Positions 17,872 to 27,363 are shown, counted from the first letter of the stretch. The stretch: DNA of 64,000 nt from Stutzerimonas stutzeri (GCF_024448715.1 NZ_JAMOHZ010000004.1:124001-188000); one strand, 5' to 3'. The notes: a model not told the origin generated them from the letters alone. Numbers and translations are program-made.

Positions 17872-19277
17872 GTCGCCAGCTCCCGTTGCAGGTGCGGCAG
17901 CTGTTCGAGGAATGCCGGCTCGTCGTCCAGCTGGCGCAGATCGAGCCAGAGGGCATCATCCGCTACGCGCCCGAGAATCGGGATCGGCAGGCCGCGCAGT
18001 GCTTCTTCAAGGTTGCGCAAGCTACGGCCGCGCAGCCGCTTGGGCTGTTGCGGACGAATACACAACGCGGCGCTAGGTAGCCGGGCCACCGGCTGCGCGC
18101 CGCTGCCGATCATGCCCAGCGCGTCGGTAACGGCGACCTGCCAGGTTTCATCAAGCACGGCAGCCAGCGCCGGCGCGATCCGCGCGGCCTGCTGTCGGAT
18201 TTCGCTCTGCGGGCGGCTGAGCAGGCGCAGGCTGGTCAGGCGTTCGCCGAGACGGTCGGGATCACGATAGAGATTGAGCACCGCTTCCAGCGCCGCCAAG
18301 GTCAGTTTGTCTACCCGCAGGGCGCGCTTGAGTGGGTTCTTCTTGATCTTCTGGATCAGTTCGCGGCGACCAACAATCAGCCCTGCCTGTGGTCCACCGA
18401 GCAGCTTGTCGCCACTGAAGGTGACGATGTCGGCGCCGTCGCGCAGCGCGTCCTGCACGGTGGGTTCCTTGGGCAGGCCCCACTGCGACAGGTCAACGAG
18501 ACTGCCGCTGCCAAGGTCTTCGAGCAGTGGCAGATCGTGGCTATGAGCAATGGCTGCAAGTTCGGCGGTGGCGACGCTGGCGGTAAAGCCCTGCACGCTG
18601 TAATTGCTCGTATGCACGCGCATCAGCAAGCCGCTGCGCGGGCCGATGGCGGATTCGTAATCCTTGGCGTGGGTGCGATTGGTAGTGCCCACCTCATGCA
18701 GCTTCACGCTGGCGCGCGCCATGATGTCCGGGATACGAAAAGCGCCCCCGATCTCGATCAATTCACCGCGAGAAATGATGCCTTCCTTGCGTGCACCGAG
18801 GCTATTGAGCGCCAGCAACACGGCGGCGGCGTTGTTGTTGACCACGGTAACGGCCTCGGCACTGGTCAATTCGCGCAGCAGACCTTCGATCAAGTCGTCG
18901 CGGTCACCGCGCTTGCCGCTGTTCAGGTCGAATTCCAGATTCAGCGGGTAGCGTGCCGCCAGGGTGATTGCCTCGATGGCTTCTTCAGGCAACAGCGCGC
19001 GGCCGAGATTGGTATGCAGCACCGTGCCGGTGAGGTTGAACACCCGCCGTACGCGGCTGCGATGTTGACTGGCCAGCCGTTCGCCAGCGCGGCCGGCTAG
19101 CACCGCGTCGGACAATTCAAGCGCAGCCAGCTGCCCGTGCCGCGCAGGTTCACGCAGCTCGTCGAGCAGATCGCGCAGGGTGCCGAGCAAGGCTTCGCGG
19201 CCGTAGCGCTGATGCAAGGGCTCGCAAGCGGGTGCGCGCAACAAACGATCGACCGAGGGCAGGCGAACGCTGCTCAT
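17868..19277 (-). CDS. selA: L-seryl-tRNA(Sec) selenium transferase SelA
   Basis: A 469-residue PLP enzyme starting at the ATG at 19277 ([14 protein letters not shown]), as in other SelA proteins (E. coli 463). Family marks: [45 protein letters not shown] and the PLP-lysine site [13 protein letters not shown]. It converts seryl-tRNA(Sec) to selenocysteyl-tRNA(Sec) with selenophosphate. Gene order selA-selB-selC on one strand gives a compact selenocysteine locus; the selenophosphate synthetase gene and any selenoprotein (typically formate dehydrogenase) are not in the window. Confidence 0.97.
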   Translation of the reverse strand: MSSVRLPSVDRLLRAPACEPLHQRYGREALLGTLRDLLDELREPARHGQLAALELSDAVLAGRAGERLASQHRSRVRRVFNLTGTVLHTNLGRALLPEEAIEAITLAARYPLNLEFDLNSGKRGDRDDLIEGLLRELTSAEAVTVVNNNAAAVLLALNSLGARKEGIISRGELIEIGGAFRIPDIMARASVKLHEVGTTNRTHAKDYESAIGPRSGLLMRVHTSNYSVQGFTASVATAELAAIAHSHDLPLLEDLGSGSLVDLSQWGLPKEPTVQDALRDGADIVTFSGDKLLGGPQAGLIVGRRELIQKIKKNPLKRALRVDKLTLAALEAVLNLYRDPDRLGERLTSLRLLSRPQSEIRQQAARIAPALAAVLDETWQVAVTDALGMIGSGAQPVARLPSAALCIRPQQPKRLRGRSLRNLEEALRGLPIPILGRVADDALWLDLRQLDDEPAFLEQLPHLQRELAT

Positions 19278-19635
19278 GGTTGGCGAACCGGCTGGAGATT
19301 CGGTGCGGAGGTGGCGGTGGGAGCGCGGGTCGTACCGCCGGCGCTGGGCCCTGTTGCAAGGTTGCCTGACACGCAGGACTCCGTTCTTTTTAGTATTTCG
19401 CGAGCAGCATGAGACGCTTAATTCTTCACAGGGTTCAGCTTTGACTGCCAACAAGCGAAGGCTTCGCCCGAAGGAGAGCGTCCAACATCATCCGCTGAAA
19501 CGCCCATACAGCCGGGCCGCGGCCAAGGCGGATACTGACTCAGGGCCTCCCCATGGGACGTTTCAAAGGGGCCTTCTAAGTAACGACTTGTCCTCCGACT
19601 AACGCGGGCATCGTCATTCAATCGTTCTTCTGTCG
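19278..19635. other. Gene-free leader region upstream of selA
   Basis: About 360 bases with no supported gene between selA and the terminator of the Tim44-like gene. Since selA and the neighbouring Tim44-like gene lie on the same strand and a terminator separates them, the selA promoter should be in this stretch. There is a small perfect inverted repeat GCGAAG-G-CTTCGC near 19456-19468. The length would allow a long leader RNA. I cannot name any known regulatory RNA in it. Confidence 0.4.
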
Positions 19636-19666
19636 AAAAAGAAAAACCCGGACAAGCCCGGGTTTT
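19636..19666 (-). terminator. Rho-independent terminator of the Tim44-like gene
   Basis: Read on the minus strand, AAAACCCGG (19658-19666) pairs with CCGGGTTTT (19643-19651) around a 6-base loop, followed by a run TCTTTTT. It lies 19 bases beyond the stop codon of the Tim44-like gene and is the clearest intrinsic terminator on this strand. Confidence 0.9.
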
Positions 19667-19684
19667 GAGTTACCTCTGCGCGTG

Positions 19685-20521
19685 TCAGGCGTTTTGACGG
19701 ATTCCCGCCACCAGCCATGGCTGGTTTTCGCCTTGGGCTCGCTCCATGCGCCAGCTTTCGCTGAAGGGCTCGCCCTGATCGAAGCGCGAATTCTTCGACA
19801 CGCCGACGAAAGTCAGGGTGGCGATGGTCTTCTCGGCCTGATCATCCACGCCATCGAGCTGGATCTGCAGATCATCGATGTAGGTGGACTGGTAGGCGTC
19901 GCCAATCTCGGCACGCTCACGCTTGAGGAACTCGAACAGCTGCGGCGTGACGAACTCAGCGATCTTGTCCATTTCGTTGGCGTCCCAGTGCTGCTGCAGG
20001 GACATGAAATGCTCGCGCGCAGCGCCAACGAAACTCTGTTCATTGAACCAGGCGGGCGCATTGATCACTGGAGCCGTAGCTGCCGGAGCGGCGCTGCCGC
20101 CGAAGATCGACTGCTGCTTTGGCATTTCACGCTGCATCGGCGCATGTCCTGCAACGGCCGGCTGCTGCTGACGGCGGCGTGCGGCGAGGAAGCGGAACAG
20201 TAGAAAGGCGATCAGGCCGAAAATCAGGATATCCATGAACTGGATGCCCTCAAAGCCATCGCCCATGAACATGGAGGCGAGCAAACCGCCGGCGGCGAGA
20301 CCGGCCAGCGGGCCGAGCCAGCGCGAGGCGCCGCTGGCGGCGGCCGGAGTCTGACGGCCAGCCTGATTCGGCGCAGCCTGGGTCTGTTGTGGCGCCTGAC
20401 GGGTCTGATGGCTGGGCGCCGAGCCGAAGCTTTTGCCGCCGCCGAAGCGCTTGGCGTTGGCGTCGAGACTGAGAGTCAGGCCGATACACAGCGCCATGAA
20501 GATGCTAAGCACACGTTGCAT
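19685..20521 (-). CDS. Tim44-like domain membrane protein
   Basis: A 278-residue protein from the ATG at 20521. A signal peptide (MQRVLSIFMALCIGLTLSLDANA) is followed by a Gly/Ser/Gln-rich segment, two hydrophobic stretches (about residues 70-85 and 92-112, MDILIFGLIAFLLFRFL), and a C-terminal Tim44-like domain (about 150-278; FNEQSFVGAAREHFMSLQQHWDANEMDKIAEFVTPQLFEFLK). Bacterial homologues are inner-membrane proteins of uncertain function; the domain is a lipid- or protein-binding NTF2-like fold. It is 141 bases downstream of the binding lipoprotein gene. The upstream open frame has no ribosome site. Confidence 0.82.
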   Translation of the reverse strand: MQRVLSIFMALCIGLTLSLDANAKRFGGGKSFGSAPSHQTRQAPQQTQAAPNQAGRQTPAAASGASRWLGPLAGLAAGGLLASMFMGDGFEGIQFMDILIFGLIAFLLFRFLAARRRQQQPAVAGHAPMQREMPKQQSIFGGSAAPAATAPVINAPAWFNEQSFVGAAREHFMSLQQHWDANEMDKIAEFVTPQLFEFLKRERAEIGDAYQSTYIDDLQIQLDGVDDQAEKTIATLTFVGVSKNSRFDQGEPFSESWRMERAQGENQPWLVAGIRQNA

Positions 20522-20662
20522 TTGGTAGTCCCGGTTTGGATGAAAAATACGGTGTGATGTTGCACGGCCCGATCCGCGCGCGCCAGCTGCAGAGTGTTTC
20601 CGGCTTTTGCTTCGTTGCGCTTGCCGGCAAAGGGCCGGCAAGCTTCGGGAGGGTCCTCTGGC

Positions 20663-21772
20663 TCAGCGCCAGTTGTACAGCTCTTTCTCTGAGATCTCAT
20701 GCATCGGTTTGACCTGGGCCTGGAACGCTTTCATCGAGGCCCAAATGCGGCCATTCAGCTCGCTCTGTGCAGCCAGTTCGCCGAGTACTACATCGGACTG
20801 CTCGTGCATGGCGGCCAGCACCTCATCGGGGAAACGCCTCAGCTGGGTGCCTTGCTGCTTGAGCTGATCGAGCGCCATGGCGTTGTTGTAGACGTAGTCG
20901 TCGATCATGTCGCGGCTGGCGGCGAGGGCGGCTTCGGTGAGGATCGCGCGCAGATCGTCCGGCAGGCTGTCGAGGGCCTTCTGATTGACCAGAAGTTCCA
21001 GCACGGCTTGGGGCTCCTGCCAGCCGGGGTAGTAGTAATACTTCGCTGCCTTGTGCAGGCCGAAGGCGAGATCGTTGTACGGGCTGACCCAGTCGGTAGC
21101 ATCGATCGCACCGGTCTGCAGCGCAGTGAAGACCTCGCCACCCGGCATGTTGACGGTCGTTGCACCGAGCCGACTCAGCACTTCGCCACCCAGGCCGGGC
21201 GTGCGGATCTTCAAGCCTTGAAGGTCTTGCAGCGAGTTGATCTCCTTGTTGAACCAGCCGCCCATTTGCATGCCGGTGTTGCCCACAACCATGGGTTTGA
21301 CGCCGTAGGGGGCGTAGGCTTCGTCCCAGAATTTCTGCCCGTCGCCGCGGGTCAGCCAGGCGTTCATTTCGCTGGTCGACAGACCGAACGGAACTGATGT
21401 GAAGAACTGTGCCGTGGGGACCTTGCCTTTCCAGTAGTACGCCGCACCGTGGCCGAGTTCGGCCGTGCCGCGCGAGACGGCGTCGAATACCTCCAGCGCC
21501 GGCACCAGTTCGCCAGCGGCATAAACCTTGATGGTCAGGCGACCGTCACTCATGGCGCTGACGCGGTCGGCCAGGCGCTGGGCGGCTGTGCCCAGGCCCG
21601 GATAGTTCTTCGGCCAGGCGGTGACCATCTTCCAGTCGTAGGTCTTGGGTGCTTCGCTGGCTGCGGCCTTCGGCTCAGCGGTGGGTTCGACTTTCTTCTC
21701 GTCGTTGCAGCCTGCGAGGCTGAGCGATGCAAGCAGGGCAGCGGCGGCACCAAACAAGTGACGGCGTTTCAT
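20663..21772 (-). CDS. TRAP transporter substrate-binding lipoprotein (DctP family)
   Basis: A 369-residue exported protein. The N-terminus is a lipoprotein signal with lipobox SLAGC (cleavage before Cys22), then a charged linker and the DctP/TakP fold (YDWKMVTAWPKNYPGLGTAAQRLADRVSAMSDGRL, YYWKGKVPTAQFFTSVPFGL, GLGGEVLSRLGATTVNMPGGEVFTALQTGAIDATDWVSPYNDLAFG). This resembles the 2-oxoacid-binding TakP group. The ATG at 21772 has AAAGGAAAT upstream. No DctQ/DctM membrane genes accompany it, so it either works with a transporter encoded elsewhere or has lost its partner. Its promoter region holds two palindromes (21804-21831). Confidence 0.85.
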   Translation of the reverse strand: MKRRHLFGAAAALLASLSLAGCNDEKKVEPTAEPKAAASEAPKTYDWKMVTAWPKNYPGLGTAAQRLADRVSAMSDGRLTIKVYAAGELVPALEVFDAVSRGTAELGHGAAYYWKGKVPTAQFFTSVPFGLSTSEMNAWLTRGDGQKFWDEAYAPYGVKPMVVGNTGMQMGGWFNKEINSLQDLQGLKIRTPGLGGEVLSRLGATTVNMPGGEVFTALQTGAIDATDWVSPYNDLAFGLHKAAKYYYYPGWQEPQAVLELLVNQKALDSLPDDLRAILTEAALAASRDMIDDYVYNNAMALDQLKQQGTQLRRFPDEVLAAMHEQSDVVLGELAAQSELNGRIWASMKAFQAQVKPMHEISEKELYNWR

Positions 21773-21803
21773 GAGTGGCTATTTCCTTTGGCGAATTTTA
21801 TTA

Positions 21804-21831
21804 GTATCGATACAGGTTGACGTATACGTCA
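21804..21831 (-). promoter_or_regulatory. Twin palindromes upstream of the DctP-type gene
   Basis: GTATCGATAC (21804-21813) and TGACGTATACGTCA (21818-21831) are perfect 10- and 14-base palindromes four bases apart, 32-60 bases before the binding-protein start. The larger one overlaps the uvrD stop codon. Their size and position fit a regulator operator, and the larger resembles the TNGTATACNA operators of some GntR regulators; the regulator is unknown. Confidence 0.5.
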
Positions 21832-24021
21832 TAGCGCTTCGAGTTTGGCATAACTGAGCATCAACCACTTGCTCCCTTCATCCTCGAAGTTCACCTGCAC
21901 ACGGGCTTGAGCACCGGAGCCCTCGAAATTGAGGATGGTGCCCTCACCGAACAGTGAATGGCGGACGCGCTGACCGAGGTTGAACGGCGTTTCCGGCACG
22001 TTGGCGCCGTCGAATATCGAGCCGCCGCCCATACCGCGGCTGTTGAAGCTGCGACTGACGGTGTTGCTCAGGCGCACTTCGCTGACCAGCGCCGGCGGCA
22101 GTTCGCGAACGAAGCGCGAGATCTTGTTGTAGGTCTCGGTGCCGTATAACCGCCGGGTCTCAGCGTAGGTGATGATCAGCTGTTGCATGGCGCGAGTGAT
22201 GCCTACGTAGGCCAGGCGGCGTTCTTCCTCGAGACGGCCGGATTCTTCCAGGCTCATCTTGTGCGGGAACAGGCCTTCTTCCATGCCGACCAGGAATACC
22301 AGCGGAAACTCCAGACCCTTCGCACTGTGCAGCGTCATCAGCTGCACGCTGTCTTCGTGATCGCCGGCCTGCTGCTCGCCAGCCTCCAGCGAGGCGTGGT
22401 CGAGGAAGGCGGCCAGTGGCGTCTGCTCGTCTTCTTCGCCTTCGCTGTAATTGTCGAAGGCGCGTGCGGCGGAGACCAGTTCCTCAAGGTTTTCCACCCT
22501 TGCTTGGGCTTTTTCGCCCTTCTCGTCGCGGTGATAGGCGAGCAGCCCGGATTGCTCGATGACCAGCTGCGCCATGTTGTGCAACTGCATGCCTTCGACT
22601 TTCAACGCCAGGGTGTCGATCAACTCGACGAAGGCGTTCAGCGCACTGGCCGCGCGGCCAGAAACCACCTTGGTACCGACTGCCTGATGCAGCGCCGCCC
22701 ACATCGAAGTTTCCTGCTGGCGGGCCAGCTGACGCAGGCATTCCACGGTCTTCTCTCCGATGCCGCGCGCGGGCACGTTGATCACCCGCTCCAGCGCCGC
22801 GTCGTTGTCGCGAGTCTGGATCAGGCGCAGGTACGCCATGGCGTTCTTGATCTCGGCGCGCTCGAAGAAGCGTTGGCCGCCGTAGATACGATAGGGAATC
22901 CGCTCGCGTAGCAGCGCTTCTTCCAGCACCCGCGACTGGGCGTTGGAGCGGTAGAGAATGGCGATCTCGCTGCGTGCGAGGCCTTCCTTCTTGATCGCGC
23001 TCTCGATGCTTTCGACGACGTAGCGTGCTTCGTCGTGTTCGTTAAATGCGGCATAGAGACTGATCGGCTCGCCCTCGCAACCCTCGGTCCAGAGTTCCTT
23101 GCCGAGGCGGCCCTGGTTGTTGGCGATCAGGGCGTTGGCGGCCTTGAGGATGCAGGCGGTGGAGCGGTAGTTCTGTTCCAGGCGGATGGTTTCGGCGTCG
23201 CGGAAGTCTTCGCTGAACTGATGCAGGTTCTCAACCCGCGCGCCGCGCCAGCCGTAGATCGACTGGTCGTCGTCACCCACCACCATCAGGCTTTCGCCGC
23301 CCTTGGCGAGGAATCGCAGCCAGGCGTATTGCACGGCGTTGGTATCCTGGAACTCGTCGACCAGAATGTGGCGGAAGCGCCGCTGGTAGTGATCAAGCAG
23401 GCCTGGGTTGTCGCGCCACAAATCCAGCGCGCGCAGCAGCAGCTCGGAAAAGTCGATCACGCCGGCACGCGCACAGGCAGCCTCGTAGGCTTCATAGATG
23501 CTCAGCATGGTAGCCAGAAACAGATCGCCGCTGGCCTGGATATGCCGTGGACGCAGGCCCTCGTCCTTCTGCCCGTTGATCCACCATTGGGCCTGGCGCG
23601 CCGGCCAGCGCTGCTCGTCGAGGCCCAGTTCGCGGATTACCCGCTTGACCAGCCGTTGTTGGTCGTCGGAGTCGAGGATCTGAAAATTCTGCGCCAGCTT
23701 GGCTTCCTGCCAATGCGCGCGAAGCAGGCGGTGCGCCAAGCCGTGGAAGGTGCCGACCCACATGCCCTGCGGGTTGACCTGCATCAGCTGTTCGATACGC
23801 TGGCGCATCTCGGCGGCGGCCTTGTTGGTGAAGGTCACCGACAGAATCGAATGCAGCGAGGCGCGTTCCACTTGGTGTAGCCAGGCGATGCGGTGCACCA
23901 GCACGCGGGTTTTGCCCGAGCCGGCACCGGCAAGCACAAGTTGGCGACCCAGCGGCGCGGCCACGGCCTGGCGCTGAGCGTCGTTGAGAGAATTCAGGAG
24001 GAGGGAGAGATCGTCATGCAT
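21829..24021 (-). CDS. uvrD: ATP-dependent DNA helicase II UvrD
   Basis: A 730-residue superfamily 1A helicase of the length of E. coli UvrD (720). Motifs in order: Q motif LNDAQRQAV, Walker A GAGSGKTRVL, TFTNKAAAEM (Ia), DEFQDTN (II), GDDDQSIYGWRGA (III), LEQNYRS (IV), TLHSAKGLEFPLVFLVGMEEGLFP (V) and EERRLAYVGITRA (VI), with a C-terminal Tudor-like tail (NLGQRVRHSLFGEGTILNFEGSG...). It unwinds DNA in nucleotide-excision and mismatch repair. The dctP-type gene starts 56 bases downstream, with its own likely promoter. Confidence 0.97.
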   Translation of the reverse strand: MHDDLSLLLNSLNDAQRQAVAAPLGRQLVLAGAGSGKTRVLVHRIAWLHQVERASLHSILSVTFTNKAAAEMRQRIEQLMQVNPQGMWVGTFHGLAHRLLRAHWQEAKLAQNFQILDSDDQQRLVKRVIRELGLDEQRWPARQAQWWINGQKDEGLRPRHIQASGDLFLATMLSIYEAYEAACARAGVIDFSELLLRALDLWRDNPGLLDHYQRRFRHILVDEFQDTNAVQYAWLRFLAKGGESLMVVGDDDQSIYGWRGARVENLHQFSEDFRDAETIRLEQNYRSTACILKAANALIANNQGRLGKELWTEGCEGEPISLYAAFNEHDEARYVVESIESAIKKEGLARSEIAILYRSNAQSRVLEEALLRERIPYRIYGGQRFFERAEIKNAMAYLRLIQTRDNDAALERVINVPARGIGEKTVECLRQLARQQETSMWAALHQAVGTKVVSGRAASALNAFVELIDTLALKVEGMQLHNMAQLVIEQSGLLAYHRDEKGEKAQARVENLEELVSAARAFDNYSEGEEDEQTPLAAFLDHASLEAGEQQAGDHEDSVQLMTLHSAKGLEFPLVFLVGMEEGLFPHKMSLEESGRLEEERRLAYVGITRAMQQLIITYAETRRLYGTETYNKISRFVRELPPALVSEVRLSNTVSRSFNSRGMGGGSIFDGANVPETPFNLGQRVRHSLFGEGTILNFEGSGAQARVQVNFEDEGSKWLMLSYAKLEAL

Positions 24022-24284
24022 GAGCGCTATTCTATCCGCAAACCCGGATGGCTCGCTCGTACAACGGACGGGCGCCGATGCGGCATCGTCTCGAACGGGT
24101 TGCCGGTGGGTTTGAACATACCAGACGGATGCGCAGCGGGCTGACGGCTCTACACGGTGCTTTGTAACGCGGTTGCGCGGCCGTTCTCGTTCGTTGGTCG
24201 GAGCGGGCTGTTACCGAAGGCTAGCAGCGTGCCATCATCGACCGGTGCCAGAAGACGCCTTCCAGACCTAACAAGAACGCATCA

Positions 24285-27131
24285 ATGATCAATTTCGCCC
24301 AGGCAACCCAATCGGCGCCATTGGCCAAGGAGGACCAAGCCGCTATTAACCTTGCGGAGATCGACCAACGGACCGAGCGTACGCGGTTGCTCTATCAGGG
24401 TTCCCAGATATCGCTGATATTGATGATTCTCGCCAGTCTGGTATTCGTCGCGCTTCTCTGGGGCAAGGCGCCAGTGCTGAATCTGGCGCTGTGGTCAGGT
24501 TGGACGCTGCTACTGACGCTGTTGCGGCTGCAACAGGCGAACTCATTCTGTAAGGCCGATACCGGGGATCAGCAGCGTCCGTATTGGCTCCGCGCGTTTG
24601 TGCTCGGCAACGCCGTCACGGCTATCACACTCGGCTATGCGATCGTCGCGCTAGTGCCTAGCGACGATTTCGTCCAGCAAACCCTGCTTTTCGGTGCGAC
24701 CGGCTCAGTGATCGTCGCTGGCTGCGTGACCAGCGGCGTTTCGTTTCGCGCCTTCCTCGCGCTTGCCTTACCCAGTCTGTTACCGGCCGCGTTTGTGCTA
24801 TTGAGCAGTGATCAGGCGCAGCAGCAGGGCTGGGGCGTGCTGACGGTGATCGTTCTGCTGACCCTCAGCATGATCGCCTGGCAGACCAATCGCCTGCTGA
24901 CTGCAAGCCTGCAACAGCGTTTTCACAACCAGCAACTGATCAAGCGGCTGCAGAACATGCGCAGCGAGGCGGCCCTGTTGAACGGCGAACTGGCACGCGA
25001 AGTCGAGCAGCGGCGGCATGCTGAAGGCCAACTGCGCGAAGCTTTCGACGGGCTCGAGCAGCGAGTGGCCGAGCGCACCGTGGAGCTACGCGAAAGCGAG
25101 ACGCGGCTGACCTTGGCGCTCGAAGCCAGCGAGCTGGGCCTATGGGACTGGGACCTAGAGCATGACGAGGTCCATCATTCACGCATGGAGGTAATTTTCG
25201 GTATCGGTAAGAACGGCCGGTTGCGCCTGATCGATCGGCAGCGGTCCGAAGTCCACCCGGACGACTTGCAGCGGGTGCGCATGGACGTGATCGCCCACCT
25301 CAAGGGCGAGACTGACCTCTATACGGTTCGTTATCGAGCGATACAGACCGACGGCTCCTACGTCTGGATCGAAGATCGCGGGCGCGTCATTCAGCGCGAC
25401 GCCAGCGGGCGCGCGCTGCGGATGATCGGCACTCGTCGTGATATCAGCGAGACTCATCGGCAGGACGAGCAGCAGCGCCTGGCGGCGACGGTATTCGATG
25501 CGGCGGGTGAGGGCATGGCGATCCTGGATGCCGAGTTTCGCCTGCTGGCGGTCAACGACGCCTGCTGTGCGTTGTCAGGTTATACCCGCGAAGAGCTCAT
25601 CGGGCATAGCGTGGCGCGGTTGGCCAGTTCCGAGGACAGCCGCCAGCAATACGCGTCGATTCGCGACGGTCTGTTGCGGGACGGGATCTGGCAGGGCGAG
25701 CTGGTCGAGACCCGCAAGAACGGCGAGGTCTACCCGCAATGGGCACAACTGCGTGTAGTCCGCGATCCCCAGGGCAACGTCAGCCACGTCGTGGCGTTCG
25801 TCTCCGACCTCAGCGTTCGGCGTCAGGTGGAGGAGCGCCTGCGCTACCTGACGCACTTCGACGAACTCACCGGGCTGGCCAATCGCAGCCTGCTCAAGAC
25901 GCGCCTGCATATTGCCTGCGAACGGGCGCGCAACAGCAGCCGCGGGTTGGCGGTCCTCTATATCGACCTTGACCGCTTTAAGGTGCTGAACCAGAGCCTG
26001 GGACACGAGGCGGCCGATCAGTTGCTGCGCGAGATATCCCGTCGTCTGTCGCATACGTTTTCCAACGCCGACACCATTGCGCGCCTGTCCGGCGATGAGT
26101 TCGTGGTGGTGCTTGAGAGCTATGGCAGCCTGTCGACGCTGGCGCATAGCGGCAGCCGCCTGCTATCGCGCATCAGCAAGCCGGTGCTTGTCGATGGCCA
26201 GGAACTGGTGGTCAGTGCTTCCATCGGTGTGAGCCTGATGCCCGACAATGCGCGTGAAGCCACATCCCTGCTGCTGCAGGCGAACATGGCGATGCAGCAT
26301 GCAAAACACCTGGGCGGTAGTACCTTGCAGTTCTTCACCGAGCGCTTGCAGGCCTCCAGCCTGGAAAATCTCAAGCTGGAAAACCAGCTGCGCCGGGCGC
26401 TTGAGGAGGGGCACCTGGAGGTCTTTTACCAGCCGCGGTTGAACATGGCGGATGGTCGCCTGGATGCCGCCGAGGCGTTGGTGCGCTGGCACCACCCGCA
26501 GCAGGGTTTGCTGGCGCCGGGTCAGTTCATTGCGTTGGCCGAAGAGACCGGACTGATCATCCCGCTGGGTGAGTTCGTGCTGCGTCAGGCTTGCTTGCAG
26601 GCGCGTCAGTGGCAGCAGGATGGGCTGGCGGCGATCCGGGTGTCGGTGAATCTGTCGGCGAAGCAGCTGCGCCAGGGTAACTTCGTCAGCCTGGTGCGTC
26701 AGGTGCTGGAAGAAACCGGGTTGCCAGCGGATATGCTCGAGCTGGAATTGACCGAGAGCCAGCTGCTCGACGACATCGATAATGCCATCAATATCAGTCA
26801 TCAGCTGCGCGCGCTGGGCGTAAAACTGGCCATCGACGATTTCGGCACCGGTTACTCATCGCTCAGCTACCTGAAGCGCTTCCCGGTGGATTTCGTCAAG
26901 ATCGACCGCTCGTTCATTTCTGAGCTGGACCAGGCCGGCGAAGACTCGGCGATCGTTCGGGCCATCATCGCCATGGTCCATAGCCTGGAGTTGAAGGTGG
27001 TGGCCGAAGGCGTCGAGACGCAGGCGCAGAGGGATTTCCTCCAAGCGCATCTGTGCGATGAGATACAGGGCTACCTGATCAGTCGTCCAGTGCCGGCCGA
27101 GGAATTCGTAAAGCTGTTCGCTAGCGAATAG
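24285..27131 (+). CDS. Membrane PAS-PAS-GGDEF-EAL protein, probable c-di-GMP phosphodiesterase
   Basis: A 948-residue protein. Residues about 40-205 hold five to six transmembrane helices, followed by a coiled coil (210-265), two PAS/PAC domains (about 270-385 and 392-510), a GGDEF domain (about 520-680) and an EAL domain (about 695-940). The GGDEF signature is SGDEF (602-606), and the inhibitory RxxD site is replaced by SNAD, so cyclase activity is doubtful. The EAL domain keeps EALVRW (Glu730), VNLSAKQL, ELTES, DDFGTGYSSL, the lysine of FVKIDRSFI and AEGVET, so hydrolysis of c-di-GMP is likely. It lies just before the chemotaxis operon, separated by a repeat-rich gap of 695 bases. Confidence 0.92.
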   Translation: MINFAQATQSAPLAKEDQAAINLAEIDQRTERTRLLYQGSQISLILMILASLVFVALLWGKAPVLNLALWSGWTLLLTLLRLQQANSFCKADTGDQQRPYWLRAFVLGNAVTAITLGYAIVALVPSDDFVQQTLLFGATGSVIVAGCVTSGVSFRAFLALALPSLLPAAFVLLSSDQAQQQGWGVLTVIVLLTLSMIAWQTNRLLTASLQQRFHNQQLIKRLQNMRSEAALLNGELAREVEQRRHAEGQLREAFDGLEQRVAERTVELRESETRLTLALEASELGLWDWDLEHDEVHHSRMEVIFGIGKNGRLRLIDRQRSEVHPDDLQRVRMDVIAHLKGETDLYTVRYRAIQTDGSYVWIEDRGRVIQRDASGRALRMIGTRRDISETHRQDEQQRLAATVFDAAGEGMAILDAEFRLLAVNDACCALSGYTREELIGHSVARLASSEDSRQQYASIRDGLLRDGIWQGELVETRKNGEVYPQWAQLRVVRDPQGNVSHVVAFVSDLSVRRQVEERLRYLTHFDELTGLANRSLLKTRLHIACERARNSSRGLAVLYIDLDRFKVLNQSLGHEAADQLLREISRRLSHTFSNADTIARLSGDEFVVVLESYGSLSTLAHSGSRLLSRISKPVLVDGQELVVSASIGVSLMPDNAREATSLLLQANMAMQHAKHLGGSTLQFFTERLQASSLENLKLENQLRRALEEGHLEVFYQPRLNMADGRLDAAEALVRWHHPQQGLLAPGQFIALAEETGLIIPLGEFVLRQACLQARQWQQDGLAAIRVSVNLSAKQLRQGNFVSLVRQVLEETGLPADMLELELTESQLLDDIDNAINISHQLRALGVKLAIDDFGTGYSSLSYLKRFPVDFVKIDRSFISELDQAGEDSAIVRAIIAMVHSLELKVVAEGVETQAQRDFLQAHLCDEIQGYLISRPVPAEEFVKLFASE

Positions 27132-27146
27132 CAAGGCTGACTACCT

Positions 27147-27363
27147 TGTAGGGTGCGCTTCAGTTTGTAGGGTGGGCTTTAGCCCACCAGCTACCGAAGC
27201 CGGCGAGCGCCAGCCCAGGCGAGGCGTTGATGAGGCTGTGCTTGCGAGCAAGCCTTGTAGGGTGGGCTTCAGCCCACCAGAGATGAGCCGGCTGACAACA
27301 GGCCAGGCGAGGCGTCGATAGGGCTGTGTTTGCGAGCAAGCGGTGGGCTGAAGCCCACCCTAC
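27147..27363. repeat. Cluster of palindromic intergenic repeats
   Basis: Three copies of the GGTGGGCTTCAGCCCACC element (27167-27190 with one T for C change, 27257-27280, and inverted at 27342-27363) alternate with a second conserved unit containing CAGGCGAGGCGT...GGCTGTG.TTGCGAGCAAG (about 27213-27254 and 27304-27340). Together they form two tandem modules of about 90 bases ending in an inverted copy. The same element family is at 8083-8180. The rest of the gap up to 27826 contains no supported gene and presumably the promoter of the chemotaxis operon; I could not identify it. Confidence 0.75.
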
